A stretch of DNA of 9,891 nt, taken from contig JAQSYC010000073.1 in assembly GCA_029256345.1 (NCBI GenBank), positions 1 to 9,891 on the forward strand. Direction: 5' to 3'. The stretch is from Clostridia bacterium. GTDB lineage: Bacteria; Bacillota; Clostridia; Lachnospirales; Cellulosilyticaceae. The notes under the pieces were generated by a model. That model was not told the origin of the DNA and made no database searches. It saw nothing but the letters and a program-made list of their open reading frames with translations. Positions 1 to 6,984 of this stretch are shown here, in pieces (within the stretch, counting starts at the first letter, position 1; each line of letters opens with the position of its first letter). Made by a program: the position numbers and the translations under genes.

Positions 1-92
1 ACCGCCTCTATATCCAGTTCAATGTCTCTGATCTCCGCTTTAATGCTATTGTATCTGTATAACATATCCTCTATCTCTTTATATCTTTTCAT
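1..92 (-). CDS. Partial hypothetical protein, N-terminus only (possibly prophage-related)
   Basis: An open frame starts with ATG at 92 and runs off the left edge. It is preceded by a good ribosome binding site (AGAGGGG, 7 bases upstream of the ATG). The visible 30 residues begin MKRYKEIEDMLYRYNSIKAE and are rich in charged residues with heptad-like hydrophobics, so an amphipathic helix or coiled coil is likely. Similar short N-termini occur in clostridial prophage proteins of the ArpU/sigma-70-region-4-like kind, but that is memory-based inference and the diagnostic C-terminal part is outside the window. The gene diverges from the XRE regulator at 360 and shares its repeat-containing intergenic region, so it may be controlled by that regulator. 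The existence of the gene is fairly secure because of the start and ribosome binding site; its function is unknown. Confidence 0.6.
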   Translation of the reverse strand, partial: MKRYKEIEDMLYRYNSIKAEIRDIELDIEA

Positions 93-171
93 GACATAAC
101 CCCTCTTTCACCTTGTATAAAATCACCTTGTTATTGGCATATTAACATTGACATTTAATAGCAATTAATCT

Positions 172-200
172 ATTATATAGTCATAAGTTTTACTAGATAA
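172..200 (-). promoter_or_regulatory. Candidate promoter for the leftmost minus-strand gene
   Basis: On the minus strand a consensus -10 box TATAAT (172-177) is preceded, after 17 bp, by a weak -35 box TTATCT (195-200, three of six consensus bases). It would give a leader of about 70 bases before the ATG at 92. The weak -35 overlaps the degraded copy of the intergenic repeat (191-205). This DNA is very AT-rich, so a chance match is possible. Confidence 0.3.
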
Positions 201-239
201 TTTTCATGTATTTATTTTTTAGATTTTATTATTGCTAAT

Positions 240-326
240 TTACATGATTATTTTCATTTAAATCATATTATAAACACATATTACATGATTATTTTCTAGT
301 AGTCAATATTTTACATGATTATTTTC
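240..326. repeat. Three direct repeats of TTACATGATTATTTTC (candidate regulator-binding sites)
   Basis: The 16-bp sequence TTACATGATTATTTTC occurs exactly at 240-255, 281-296 and 311-326. A degraded copy, TACTAGATAATTTTC, at 191-205 matches 12 of 15 positions. Start-to-start distances are about 50, 41 and 30 bp, close to whole numbers of helical turns, so all copies would lie on roughly the same DNA face. They sit between the divergent minus-strand gene and the XRE regulator gene, and the last copy overlaps the candidate -35 box of the regulator. This is the usual place for operators of an ImmR/CI-like repressor. The repeats themselves are seen directly; their role as operators is inferred. 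Confidence 0.8.
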
Positions 327-340
327 ATCTATTTTATAAA
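310..340 (+). promoter_or_regulatory. Candidate promoter of the XRE regulator / metallopeptidase operon
   Basis: A TTTACA -35-like box (310-315, five of six consensus bases) overlaps the third repeat. A TATAAA -10-like box (335-340) follows after a 19-bp spacer, which is longer than ideal. The GAGGGG ribosome binding site (347-352) and ATG at 360 follow, leaving a short leader. Overlap of the -35 box with a repeat would allow autorepression. Confidence 0.35.
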
Positions 341-359
341 ACGTGTGAGGGGATAAAAA

Positions 360-671
360 ATGACTCTGGTAGAAAAAATTCGATCTTTGGCTAAAGAAAA
401 AGGATTAAGTCTTCCAAAATTAGAAAGTGAATTAGGATTAGGAAATGGCACCATCAGCAGATGGAATAAAAGCTTTCCAAATACAGATAAGCTTGAAAAG
501 GTAGCTGATTATTTTCATGTCTCTCTTGACTATTTATTAGGCAGATCTTCTCAGCTTTGCAGAGATATGCAACGGATTGAAACGGCAAGAAATAAAATGT
601 CAAAAGACGACCAAGAAAGAATGATGAAAATATTAGAGCTGAGCTTTAATGACTATTTTGAGGAGGATTAG
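360..671 (+). CDS. XRE-family helix-turn-helix transcriptional regulator (ImmR-like)
   Basis: A 103-residue cytoplasmic DNA-binding protein. Residues about 5-60 form a five-helix XRE/Cro-CI domain: helix-turn-helix around residues 16-37 (SLPKLESELGLGNGTISRW), then the typical ending KLEKVADYFHVSLDYLLG. The remaining 40 residues are charged and probably helical, suitable for dimerisation or recognition by the protease next door. The start is ATG with GAGGGG 7 bases upstream. The stop is 2 bases before the start of the metallopeptidase gene, so the two are co-transcribed. In the ICEBs1 paradigm, ImmR represses element genes and ImmA cleaves ImmR to relieve repression; this pair has the same order and domain types. 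The target operators are probably the repeats at 240-326. The family call is very secure; the specific ImmR-like role is inferred from context. Confidence 0.9.
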   Translation: MTLVEKIRSLAKEKGLSLPKLESELGLGNGTISRWNKSFPNTDKLEKVADYFHVSLDYLLGRSSQLCRDMQRIETARNKMSKDDQERMMKILELSFNDYFEED

Positions 672-673
672 CT

Positions 674-1576
674 TTGATTAATAGGGTAAGATATAGATAT
701 ATAAGTGAAACAGTTGGAAAATTACTTAAAGACTGTAATATAGATAGACTCCCTGTTGACCTTGAAAAAATACAGTTTATATTTAATCACATTAAAAAAT
801 GCAAATTCATACCCTTCTCTCTCCAAATGGAGAAGTACCATTTAACTAAAGAACAGGTTGCTGTCATGGCAGGCAGCTTTGACGCCAGTTGCAACTATAG
901 CACTGACACTGGCAAGTATCTTATCTTCTATAATGATGTGGACGAACAAATTATTAACAGCAACAGACATCGCTGGAATATGGCTCACGAAATAGGCCAC
1001 ATGGTATTGGATCACAATAAACTATGCCAGGTTGTTAGATTATCTAGAAGCACTAAACCAAAGGCTGAATTAGAGATTTTAGAGCTTGAAGCAGATCACT
1101 TTGCTACATTACTGTTAGCACATCCCATCTTGCTCAGTGCTTTAAATATTGTTACTCCCGAAGACATAAAAAAGCATTGCTTGCTGTCCCATAGCGCTGC
1201 ACTGTCTGTTTTTAATTATTATACTATTTGGAATGGTTTTTCATCCCATTATCATTCCGACAAAAAGGTATTAAATCAATTTAAAAATTTTTTGAATACC
1301 AAGACCTGTGTGTACTGTGGCCATACCTTTGCTTATCCTCATATCAATTACTGCCCCAAATGCTGCTGTGACATTCTATCAGATGGAGACTTTGATGCTG
1401 TTCAATCTCCTCTAGTACTAAATGAATACTTTCAGTTACACGGCTGCCTTGAGTGCGGCAATACATATATACCGTATAGTGACAGCTATTGTTCCAAATG
1501 CGGAGAAGAGATTGAATTCAATGAACAACCTAAATCCGAACCTCTGTGGCTAAAATATAAATCTGGTTACTATTGA
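674..1576 (+). CDS. ImmA/IrrE-type zinc metallopeptidase with two C-terminal zinc ribbons
   Basis: A 300-residue protein starting at a TTG codon, chosen because AGGAGG (661-666) lies 7 bases upstream, inside the end of the regulator gene. Residues about 60-160 form the ImmA/IrrE (COG2856) peptidase domain: HEIGH at 105-109 gives the two zinc-binding histidines and catalytic glutamate, and the downstream LELEADHFATLLL (136-148) supplies the third zinc ligand, probably E139. Residues 212-230 and 258-276 are two tandem zinc ribbons, each CxxC-11-CxxC (C212/C215/C227/C230 and C258/C261/C273/C276). Minimal family members such as ImmA of ICEBs1 are shorter and lack these, so the tail is an elaboration. 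The likely job is site-specific cleavage of the neighbouring XRE repressor, inducing divergent genes. The ribbons may bind DNA, a partner protein or sense redox or metal state; nothing in the sequence decides which. Confidence 0.9.
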   Translation: MINRVRYRYISETVGKLLKDCNIDRLPVDLEKIQFIFNHIKKCKFIPFSLQMEKYHLTKEQVAVMAGSFDASCNYSTDTGKYLIFYNDVDEQIINSNRHRWNMAHEIGHMVLDHNKLCQVVRLSRSTKPKAELEILELEADHFATLLLAHPILLSALNIVTPEDIKKHCLLSHSAALSVFNYYTIWNGFSSHYHSDKKVLNQFKNFLNTKTCVYCGHTFAYPHINYCPKCCCDILSDGDFDAVQSPLVLNEYFQLHGCLECGNTYIPYSDSYCSKCGEEIEFNEQPKSEPLWLKYKSGYY

Positions 1577-1619
1577 TGCTTCATTTAGGAATGAGTTTAT
1601 CTTTATGAAATTTTAGATT

Positions 1620-1664
1620 AAAAAAAAGGAGTCACTGTAAATGCCTATACAGTGGCTCCTTTTT
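1620..1664. terminator. Intrinsic terminator, probably bidirectional
   Basis: A 12-bp stem (GGAGTCACTGTA at 1628-1639 with TACAGTGGCTCC at 1648-1659, one G-U wobble on the plus strand) closes an 8-base loop. It is followed by TTTTT on the plus strand (1660-1664). On the minus strand eight T follow (from 1627 down to 1620), although the wobble becomes a C-A mismatch there. It ends the regulator/metallopeptidase operon and can also stop the long efflux operon arriving from the right. Confidence 0.85.
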
Positions 1665-1866
1665 AAGGTGCTTGACCTCAAAGTTCCCCATTTAGTGGAA
1701 GTCTTCCTTTTCTCCAACAATAAATTTAGTACAACTGTCTATGTTCTCATAAGAAATGGCTCTATCTGACTTCACAAATCATTCCACTTTTAAAAACGTA
1801 TCGAATGATACATCTAAGACTCAATGTCATCAAATTAAGCCTTGCGGACCTCCTATAGATACCCTT
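1665..1866. other. Intergenic stretch without a convincing gene
   Basis: About 200 bases lie between the terminator and the stop of the TolC-like gene, with no convincing coding region. On the minus strand an AGGAGGT sequence (1848-1854) resembles a ribosome binding site, but the only nearby ATG (1830) is 17 bases away and opens just 22 codons. A second 27-codon stretch (1775-1692, GTG start) has no ribosome binding site. The two overlap in different frames and could be a decayed small gene at the end of the efflux operon; I could not recognise one. Confidence 0.4.
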
Positions 1867-2910
1867 TTACCCTGCAATCCATGGTTTTTGAATCATGTCT
1901 TTGAGGCTACTATAGCTATTCTTTAATTTAAGAATCTGCAGTTCGATTTCTTGTTTTTTAGCTTCTTGCTTGTCATATTCAAGTACACTAATCATACCTG
2001 CTTGATACTTTAACTCCGCTGACCTAAGGGTCTTATCCAGTACCTCCAGCTGTGACTTCAGCCCGCTTATTTGATCCTCTAAACTTAGAAGTGATGTATA
2101 ATGATTAATGAGGGTTTGCTTTAAGGTGGTCTGCGTGTCTTCTAACTCAAGCACAGCTGTATCTGCTGCAGTTTTTGTATTCAGGTAATTTGCGTAAAAT
2201 GGGGTTGGATCGTCATCCTTGATGATATTGTCCTGTTCAAATTTGGCCATTTCTTTATCGTATTGAAGATAGGTGCCTATTTTACTATTGATGTAACCTT
2301 CTACTAGTCCTTCTATCTTAAAAGGTTCATAGCTGATGGTTTCTTCTAGGCTATAATCTGCCATATCTTTGCCTGTGAGCACTTTAAAATATAGCTTTGT
2401 ATTTTGCAGTTCCTCTTCTTTGGCCTTTATACTTGTTTTTAAAGTCTCTATCTCATTTTGTTTGCTTTCATAAAGCACGGGATTCATTAATCCCTTTTGG
2501 CTTTTTAACTCTGCCTGCCTAAGCTCTTTTACACTTATCCCAATACTTTTATGCATTGCTTCGATTTCATTTTCTAATACAATCATTGCATTGTATTTAC
2601 TAGTAATGTCACTGGTTATACGGTCTTCTATGAGCTGCTTTTGCTGCTCATTTTTTGCTTTTTTTAGATAAATGCTTTGATACTGATAATAATCGGCTCC
2701 TTGACTCACTTTCATTTGCTCTTTTAAAGCTTCATATTGATTGCTGTTAACCGCTGCCTGATTGCTATAGCTGATAGCTGATTGTACAGCCACCTCAAGT
2801 TTTAAAATAGGCTTTTGTTCTGTAGCATAAGCCGGTATGGCTAGCAGCGCTATTGTACTTGCTGCCACGATCATCAGCTTCGTTAGATAGGCTTTCACTT
2901 TACTTCTCAC
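1867..2910 (-). CDS. TolC-family (outer membrane efflux protein-like) secreted protein
   Basis: A 347-residue exported protein. It starts with GTG at 2910, preceded by AAAGGAAG 7 bases upstream. Residues 1-29 are a signal peptide (basic start, hydrophobic stretch 11-26, AYA before a likely cut at 29/30). The mature part is almost entirely helical coiled coil and shows the two-repeat pattern of TolC-type proteins: AELKSQKGLMNPVLYESKQNE (133-153 region) and AELKYQAGMISVLEYDKQEA (298-317) are equivalent helices with the typical G-x-x-x-x-x-x-Y/E motif. The family is usually 420-490 residues. Here the connections where beta-barrel hairpins normally sit (about 70-95 and 228-245) are very short, so little or no barrel can form. 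It is the last gene of the efflux operon, 46 bases after the long adaptor gene. It probably forms an extracytoplasmic helical conduit or extends the adaptors. Family call good; exact role unknown. Confidence 0.8.
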   Translation of the reverse strand: MRSKVKAYLTKLMIVAASTIALLAIPAYATEQKPILKLEVAVQSAISYSNQAAVNSNQYEALKEQMKVSQGADYYQYQSIYLKKAKNEQQKQLIEDRITSDITSKYNAMIVLENEIEAMHKSIGISVKELRQAELKSQKGLMNPVLYESKQNEIETLKTSIKAKEEELQNTKLYFKVLTGKDMADYSLEETISYEPFKIEGLVEGYINSKIGTYLQYDKEMAKFEQDNIIKDDDPTPFYANYLNTKTAADTAVLELEDTQTTLKQTLINHYTSLLSLEDQISGLKSQLEVLDKTLRSAELKYQAGMISVLEYDKQEAKKQEIELQILKLKNSYSSLKDMIQKPWIAG

Positions 2911-2956
2911 ATAATCACTTCCTTTGTTTGGATCGTATCATTGTATTTTAAGACTG

Positions 2957-4393
2957 CTATTTGGCATCATCTGGCAAACTATAAGCCACTTTCATGCCTT
3001 CTTTTAAAAACCCCTCTGGGTGGGCCGCTAATAGCTCTCCTTCTTGAACCTGCTCCACTTCCACCTCTGTGCCATTATTTAAGCCCAGTGTTATATTTCT
3101 TTTTTCAAGGGTACCATCTTCCTTAATAACATAGACATAGGCGGATTCAATAGGGTCCTTCATAACTGCTGATAAAGGAACCATACACACCTCTTGTTTC
3201 ATATGGGTGATCACTTCTACTCCCACTATAAAGCCCGGTTTCATGACGTTCCCTGTATTTGAAACTTCTATTTCAATAGGAATATTTGTATTCATTAAAC
3301 TGTTATCTATGGCTGCTGCTTCAGGAGCTACTTTTGTAACCTTCCCGCCAAGCTCTATGGTTTCAGAACCAGTATATCTGATTTTGGCCTCTAAGTCTAC
3401 TTGCAAATCTGCTGCATAATAAGGTGCTATGACCGACTTGATGACCAGTTTACTTGGGTCTATTATATTGACAAGTGCACTTCCTTGTACCACAGGCATG
3501 CCTTCTTTTGTTGGTACCTCTGTAATCACCCCATCAATAGGTGCTGTAATCTGTGTCCCTGACTTCTCTAGGTCATTTCTGGCATTAAAAATCTGTGTTT
3601 GTAGATTCTTAATTTCTGCTTGTTTGACTGTAATACTCTGCTTTTTATTTGGGTCTTGTATTTGATTAAGCAGCACACCTAGATTGTATTCTGCTGTCTT
3701 TTTTTGAAGTCCTGCCGCTTCTATTGATTTTTGTAAAGATGTGATAGAAGCCTTAGTATTTTCTGCCTTTTGTTCAAGGTCAGTCAGCTTAGTTTTTGCA
3801 TCATCCATTTCCTTTTGTGAAATAAGCCCCTCACTCAGTAACTGCACCGCTACTTCATAATCTTTCTTTTGATTTTTTAAATCTCTTTCAAAATTTTCAA
3901 AATTTGTTTTGGCTGTGTCTAACTGATCTTTTGCATCTTGCTCAGCTTTTTGTGTCTGCACAACAGCCGCCTGAGCATTTAAGATTTCTCTTTCTGAGCC
4001 TCCCGTTATGAGCTGCTCAACCGCCTCCTGTGCCGCTTTGAGCTGAAGATCCAATGCCTCCAACTGTTTTTTTGTTTTTTGCTGGGAGTCTGTATCTAAA
4101 GTAAGAATCACTTCACCTTTTTTTACTGTCTCTCCAACTTTCTTATGTATCCCTATGATTTTGTTATTAGCTTCTGCATAAATAATATGTGTATCTTGTG
4201 CTTCTAGTTTGCCGTTTGTTGAAATCTTGGTTTGTAAAGTACCTTTTCTGACTCTTTCTGTATTTATCCGCACACCGTCTTTAAATCCACTCAGTTTTTC
4301 TTGTGTATTGGGTTTTTTGGCAACTGTTATGCCTGCTAATGCAGCTACCGCTAGTATAACTAAAAGACTTATCCAAAGCTTTTTATTTTTCAT
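2957..4393 (-). CDS. HlyD/MacA-type efflux adaptor (membrane fusion protein) with long coiled-coil hairpin
   Basis: A 478-residue membrane-anchored adaptor. AGGAGGT lies just upstream of the ATG. Residues 7-25 form an N-terminal transmembrane anchor or signal anchor. Residues 60-100 are the first half of a lipoyl-like barrel (GETVKKGEVILTLDT). Residues about 103-275 are a long coiled-coil hairpin with the turn near EGLISQKEMDDA (188-199), the region that contacts TolC in Gram-negative pumps. Residues 279-312 complete the lipoyl domain (QITAPIDGVITEV). A beta-barrel and a C-terminal membrane-proximal domain (400-475, YVYVIKEDGTLEKRNITLG) follow. The full four-domain plan matches RND/MacA-type adaptors and is present next to a TolC-like gene, so the two probably dock tip to tip outside the membrane. 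It lies downstream of a second, shorter adaptor in the same operon. Confidence in family is high; its partner transporter is inferred from the operon. Confidence 0.9.
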   Translation of the reverse strand: MKNKKLWISLLVILAVAALAGITVAKKPNTQEKLSGFKDGVRINTERVRKGTLQTKISTNGKLEAQDTHIIYAEANNKIIGIHKKVGETVKKGEVILTLDTDSQQKTKKQLEALDLQLKAAQEAVEQLITGGSEREILNAQAAVVQTQKAEQDAKDQLDTAKTNFENFERDLKNQKKDYEVAVQLLSEGLISQKEMDDAKTKLTDLEQKAENTKASITSLQKSIEAAGLQKKTAEYNLGVLLNQIQDPNKKQSITVKQAEIKNLQTQIFNARNDLEKSGTQITAPIDGVITEVPTKEGMPVVQGSALVNIIDPSKLVIKSVIAPYYAADLQVDLEAKIRYTGSETIELGGKVTKVAPEAAAIDNSLMNTNIPIEIEVSNTGNVMKPGFIVGVEVITHMKQEVCMVPLSAVMKDPIESAYVYVIKEDGTLEKRNITLGLNNGTEVEVEQVQEGELLAAHPEGFLKEGMKVAYSLPDDAK

Positions 4394-4414
4394 ACTGACC
4401 TCCTGTTTTTAGAT

Positions 4415-4438
4415 AGGGCAAGCACGAAGACTTGCCCT
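4415..4438 (-). promoter_or_regulatory. Intercistronic stem-loop between the two adaptor genes
   Basis: AGGGCAAG (4415-4422) and CTTGCCCT (4431-4438) form a perfect 8-bp stem with an 8-base loop in the 71-base gap between the short and long adaptor genes. On the minus strand, which is transcribed, no T-run follows (ATCTAAAAACAGG), so it does not look like a full terminator. It ends about 10 bases before the ribosome binding site of the long adaptor. It may stabilise or process the mRNA and set different levels of the downstream genes. Confidence 0.5.
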
Positions 4439-4464
4439 GTATTGATGACTCATGGTCCTCTATA

Positions 4465-5094
4465 TTATTTTAAGTGAATCTTTACCTTAGCGTTCATCCC
4501 TAATATAAGAGGTCGTTCATTATCACTATATAAAGCAATTTTTACTGGAATAAGCTGTGTTACCTTTGTATAGGTTCCACTTGTATTAAAGCTCATGGTT
4601 TGTGAAAAAGCTGCCGGTGTGGCTGCTCCAATCTCTTTAATATACCCGCTAAAAGCCAGTTCTGGATAAGCATCTATTTTAACATCTACTTTTTGTCCCT
4701 CAACTATTTTTGAAATAGAAGTTTCCTCTATATTGGCACCAATATACGTGTTATCCGCATCGGCTATAACCGCCAGCTCCATGCCTGGGGCGATGACTTG
4801 GTCTACAATAACATTTGATCTAACGATTTCCCCTTTAATGGGTGCTTTGATAGGCATAGCATTTTCCTGAACGCCTAACTCAGTATTTTTCTCAATAAGG
4901 TCTCCTTCTTTAACATACCATTCCTTTAACTGCCCTGTATAAGCAGAAGTAATGGTCACCATCTTTGCCGTTATCTTAGCATTATCTGTCACCAGGTAAT
5001 TTTTATCTTGATAATAGCTATAATAAATCCCTCCTATTCCTGCAATAATCACAATACTTATTACTAGTAGTAATATTTTTTTAAACTTTTTCAT
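4465..5094 (-). CDS. Short EmrA/HlyD-like efflux adaptor lacking the coiled-coil hairpin
   Basis: A 209-residue adaptor anchored by one N-terminal transmembrane helix (residues 6-26). The motif VTDNAKITAKMVTITSAYTG (35-54) and VKEGDLIEKNTELG (61-74) give the first half of a lipoyl-like domain, and MPIKAPIKGEIVRSNVIVDQ (80-99) the second half, joined directly with no hairpin between. A beta-barrel domain (116-156) and the EmrA-type ending GAATPAAFSQ ... YTKVTQLIPVKI (156-187) follow. EmrA itself is about 390 residues because it carries a long hairpin; this protein is a compact version of a kind seen in Clostridia. A ribosome binding site (AGGAAGGGG) precedes the ATG. The gene lies 21 bases after the intact ABC subunit, so it is translated from the same message. 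It may help substrate exit at the outer face of the ABC exporter. Confidence 0.88.
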   Translation of the reverse strand: MKKFKKILLLVISIVIIAGIGGIYYSYYQDKNYLVTDNAKITAKMVTITSAYTGQLKEWYVKEGDLIEKNTELGVQENAMPIKAPIKGEIVRSNVIVDQVIAPGMELAVIADADNTYIGANIEETSISKIVEGQKVDVKIDAYPELAFSGYIKEIGAATPAAFSQTMSFNTSGTYTKVTQLIPVKIALYSDNERPLILGMNAKVKIHLK

Positions 5095-5115
5095 ATCGCT
5101 TCCCCTTCCTAATCA

Positions 5116-6984
5116 TTAACCTACTTGTGTTGTATCAAATTGGCTGTTATACAAATCTGCATAAAAACCGCCCCTGACCAAAAGCTCTGTGTGACTACCT
5201 TGTTCAACAATGTCGCCATCCTTCATAAAGAGAATAAGATCTGCGTCTCGAATAGTTGACAACCTGTGGGCGATAACAAAACTTGTTCTGTCTTTCATAA
5301 GGTTCTTCATAGCCTTTTGTATCAATACTTCTGTCCTTGTATCAACTGAACTTGTTGCCTCATCAAGAATGAGAATTTTGGGATCTGCTAAGATGGCCCT
5401 AGCGATTGTTAACAGCTGTTTTTGTCCCTGGGAAATATTGTTGGACTCCTCATTTAGGATCATATTGTAGCCGTCAGGCAGTGTGTGAACAAAAGTATCC
5501 ACATGGGCTGCTTTAGCTGCTGCCATAACCTCTTCATCCGTTGCCTCCAATCTGCCATAACGAATGTTTTCCATAATGCTCTCATTGTAGACCCAGGTCT
5601 CCTGCAGTACCATACCAAACATCCCTCGCAGGTCACTTCGTGTAAACTCACGGATATCGTGCCCATCTATCTTAATGCTGCCCTCATTGACATCATAAAA
5701 ACGCATTAAAAGCTTAATCATTGTACTTTTACCTGCACCAGTTGGACCCACAATTGCAACCTTGTAACCGGGTTTAATCTTAGCTGAAAAATCATTGATA
5801 ATAATCTTGTCAGCATTATATCCAAAATGTACATTATTAAATTCTACTACCCCATCGACTTTCTCAAGTTTTACAGGGTTTTCTGCCTCTGGCACTTCTT
5901 CTTCTTCTCCTAAAAACTCAAAAACTCTTTCTGCAGCCGCTGCTGTTGCCTGCAACGTATTTGAGATGTTGGCCAGCTGACTCATAGGTTGTGTAAAAGA
6001 TCTCATGTATTGAATAAAGGCCTGAATATCTCCTACATCAATTGTTTTCTTCACCGCAAGATACCCACCTAAAATACAGACCGCAACATACCCTAAGTTA
6101 CCTATAAAGGTCATAATGGGCATCATCATCCCTGATAGAAACTGAGACTTCCATGCCGATCCAAAAAGTTTATCATTATAGGTGCTGAACTTTTCAATAG
6201 AATCTTCTTCTCCATTAAAGGCCTGCATCACATTGTGTCCTGAGTAAGTCTCTTCAACATGACCATTAATATGTCCTAAGTATTCCTGCTGCTCCTTAAA
6301 GTACTTCTGAGAATACTTAATAACAAGGATTACAAATGCCATGGACAACGGAACGATGATGAAAGCAACCAATGTCATGAGCACACTTATAGAAAGCATC
6401 ATGATTAAAACACCTACTACAGTGGTCACAGAGGTAATAATCTGTGTTAAACTTTGATTTAATGTTTGACTGACTGTATCCACATCATTTGTAATACGGG
6501 AAAGCACTTCTCCGTGGGTTCTGCTGTCAAAATACTTAAGCGGCATTCTATTAATCTTCTCTGAAATATCCTTTCTAAGCTGATAGGTTACCTTCATAGA
6601 AATACCTGACATAATCCATCCTTGAACATATGAGAAAACTGCTGAGACAACATAGAGGATGACCAAGATGATAATACAATTTCTAATGTAATCAAAATCT
6701 GTTAAAAGCTCCATCCCACTGGCCCATGCAATAAGTCCTTCAAATAATTTAGTTGTCGCCTTACCTAAGATTTTTGGCCCTAAAATAGAAAAGACTGTTG
6801 AAATAACTGCAAAGCAGATAACAATAATAATAGAGACATTGTATTGATTTAAATACTGAATGAGCTTCTGCATGGTACCCTTAAAATCACGGGCTTTTTC
6901 CCCTTGCATTTGTATGCCGCCCCCTGGACCCATCGATCCACGCTTTGGCTGGTCATGTTTTATATGATTGTTTTTTTCACTCAT
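5116..6984 (-). CDS. ABC exporter half-transporter, catalytically complete subunit of a heterodimer
   Basis: A 622-residue fused permease-ATPase. The N-terminal 35 residues are polar with a Gly/Met-rich patch (GSMGPGGGIQMQG), common in clostridial YheH-like proteins. Six transmembrane helices span about 50-340, with the coupling region LKYFDSRTHGEVLSRITNDV (149-168). The nucleotide-binding domain has Walker A GPTGAGKST (413-421), Q-loop Q461, an altered signature ISQGQ (517-521; usual LSGGQ), Walker B ILILDE with catalytic E542, D-loop SSVD and H-loop H573. A canonical Walker B with a degenerate signature is one half of the asymmetric pattern of heterodimeric exporters such as BmrC/BmrD and TM287/288. 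Its start overlaps the stop of the upstream subunit by ATGA, giving translational coupling. Substrate is unknown; multidrug or peptide export is the usual guess. Confidence 0.93.
   Translation of the reverse strand: MSEKNNHIKHDQPKRGSMGPGGGIQMQGEKARDFKGTMQKLIQYLNQYNVSIIIVICFAVISTVFSILGPKILGKATTKLFEGLIAWASGMELLTDFDYIRNCIIILVILYVVSAVFSYVQGWIMSGISMKVTYQLRKDISEKINRMPLKYFDSRTHGEVLSRITNDVDTVSQTLNQSLTQIITSVTTVVGVLIMMLSISVLMTLVAFIIVPLSMAFVILVIKYSQKYFKEQQEYLGHINGHVEETYSGHNVMQAFNGEEDSIEKFSTYNDKLFGSAWKSQFLSGMMMPIMTFIGNLGYVAVCILGGYLAVKKTIDVGDIQAFIQYMRSFTQPMSQLANISNTLQATAAAAERVFEFLGEEEEVPEAENPVKLEKVDGVVEFNNVHFGYNADKIIINDFSAKIKPGYKVAIVGPTGAGKSTMIKLLMRFYDVNEGSIKIDGHDIREFTRSDLRGMFGMVLQETWVYNESIMENIRYGRLEATDEEVMAAAKAAHVDTFVHTLPDGYNMILNEESNNISQGQKQLLTIARAILADPKILILDEATSSVDTRTEVLIQKAMKNLMKDRTSFVIAHRLSTIRDADLILFMKDGDIVEQGSHTELLVRGGFYADLYNSQFDTTQVG

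Noticed and set aside
240..326. The repeats as a CRISPR array or as replication iterons.
   Set aside because: Only three exact 16-bp AT-rich copies with unequal gaps of 14-25 bp, no cas or rep gene nearby; operator sites fit better.
1692..1830. Two short overlapping minus-strand frames (22 codons from ATG at 1830; 27 codons from GTG at 1775) downstream of the TolC-like gene, with an AGGAGGT at 1848-1854.
   Set aside because: Spacing from the AGGAGGT to the ATG is 17 bases, the second frame has no ribosome binding site, and neither resembles a known protein. At best a decayed gene.
2941..4412. Several open frames of 60-80 codons on the plus strand opposite the adaptor and ABC genes.
   Set aside because: They lie antisense to well-supported genes, have no ribosome binding sites and encode low-complexity hydrophobic or Ser/Thr-rich peptides; they are chance frames.
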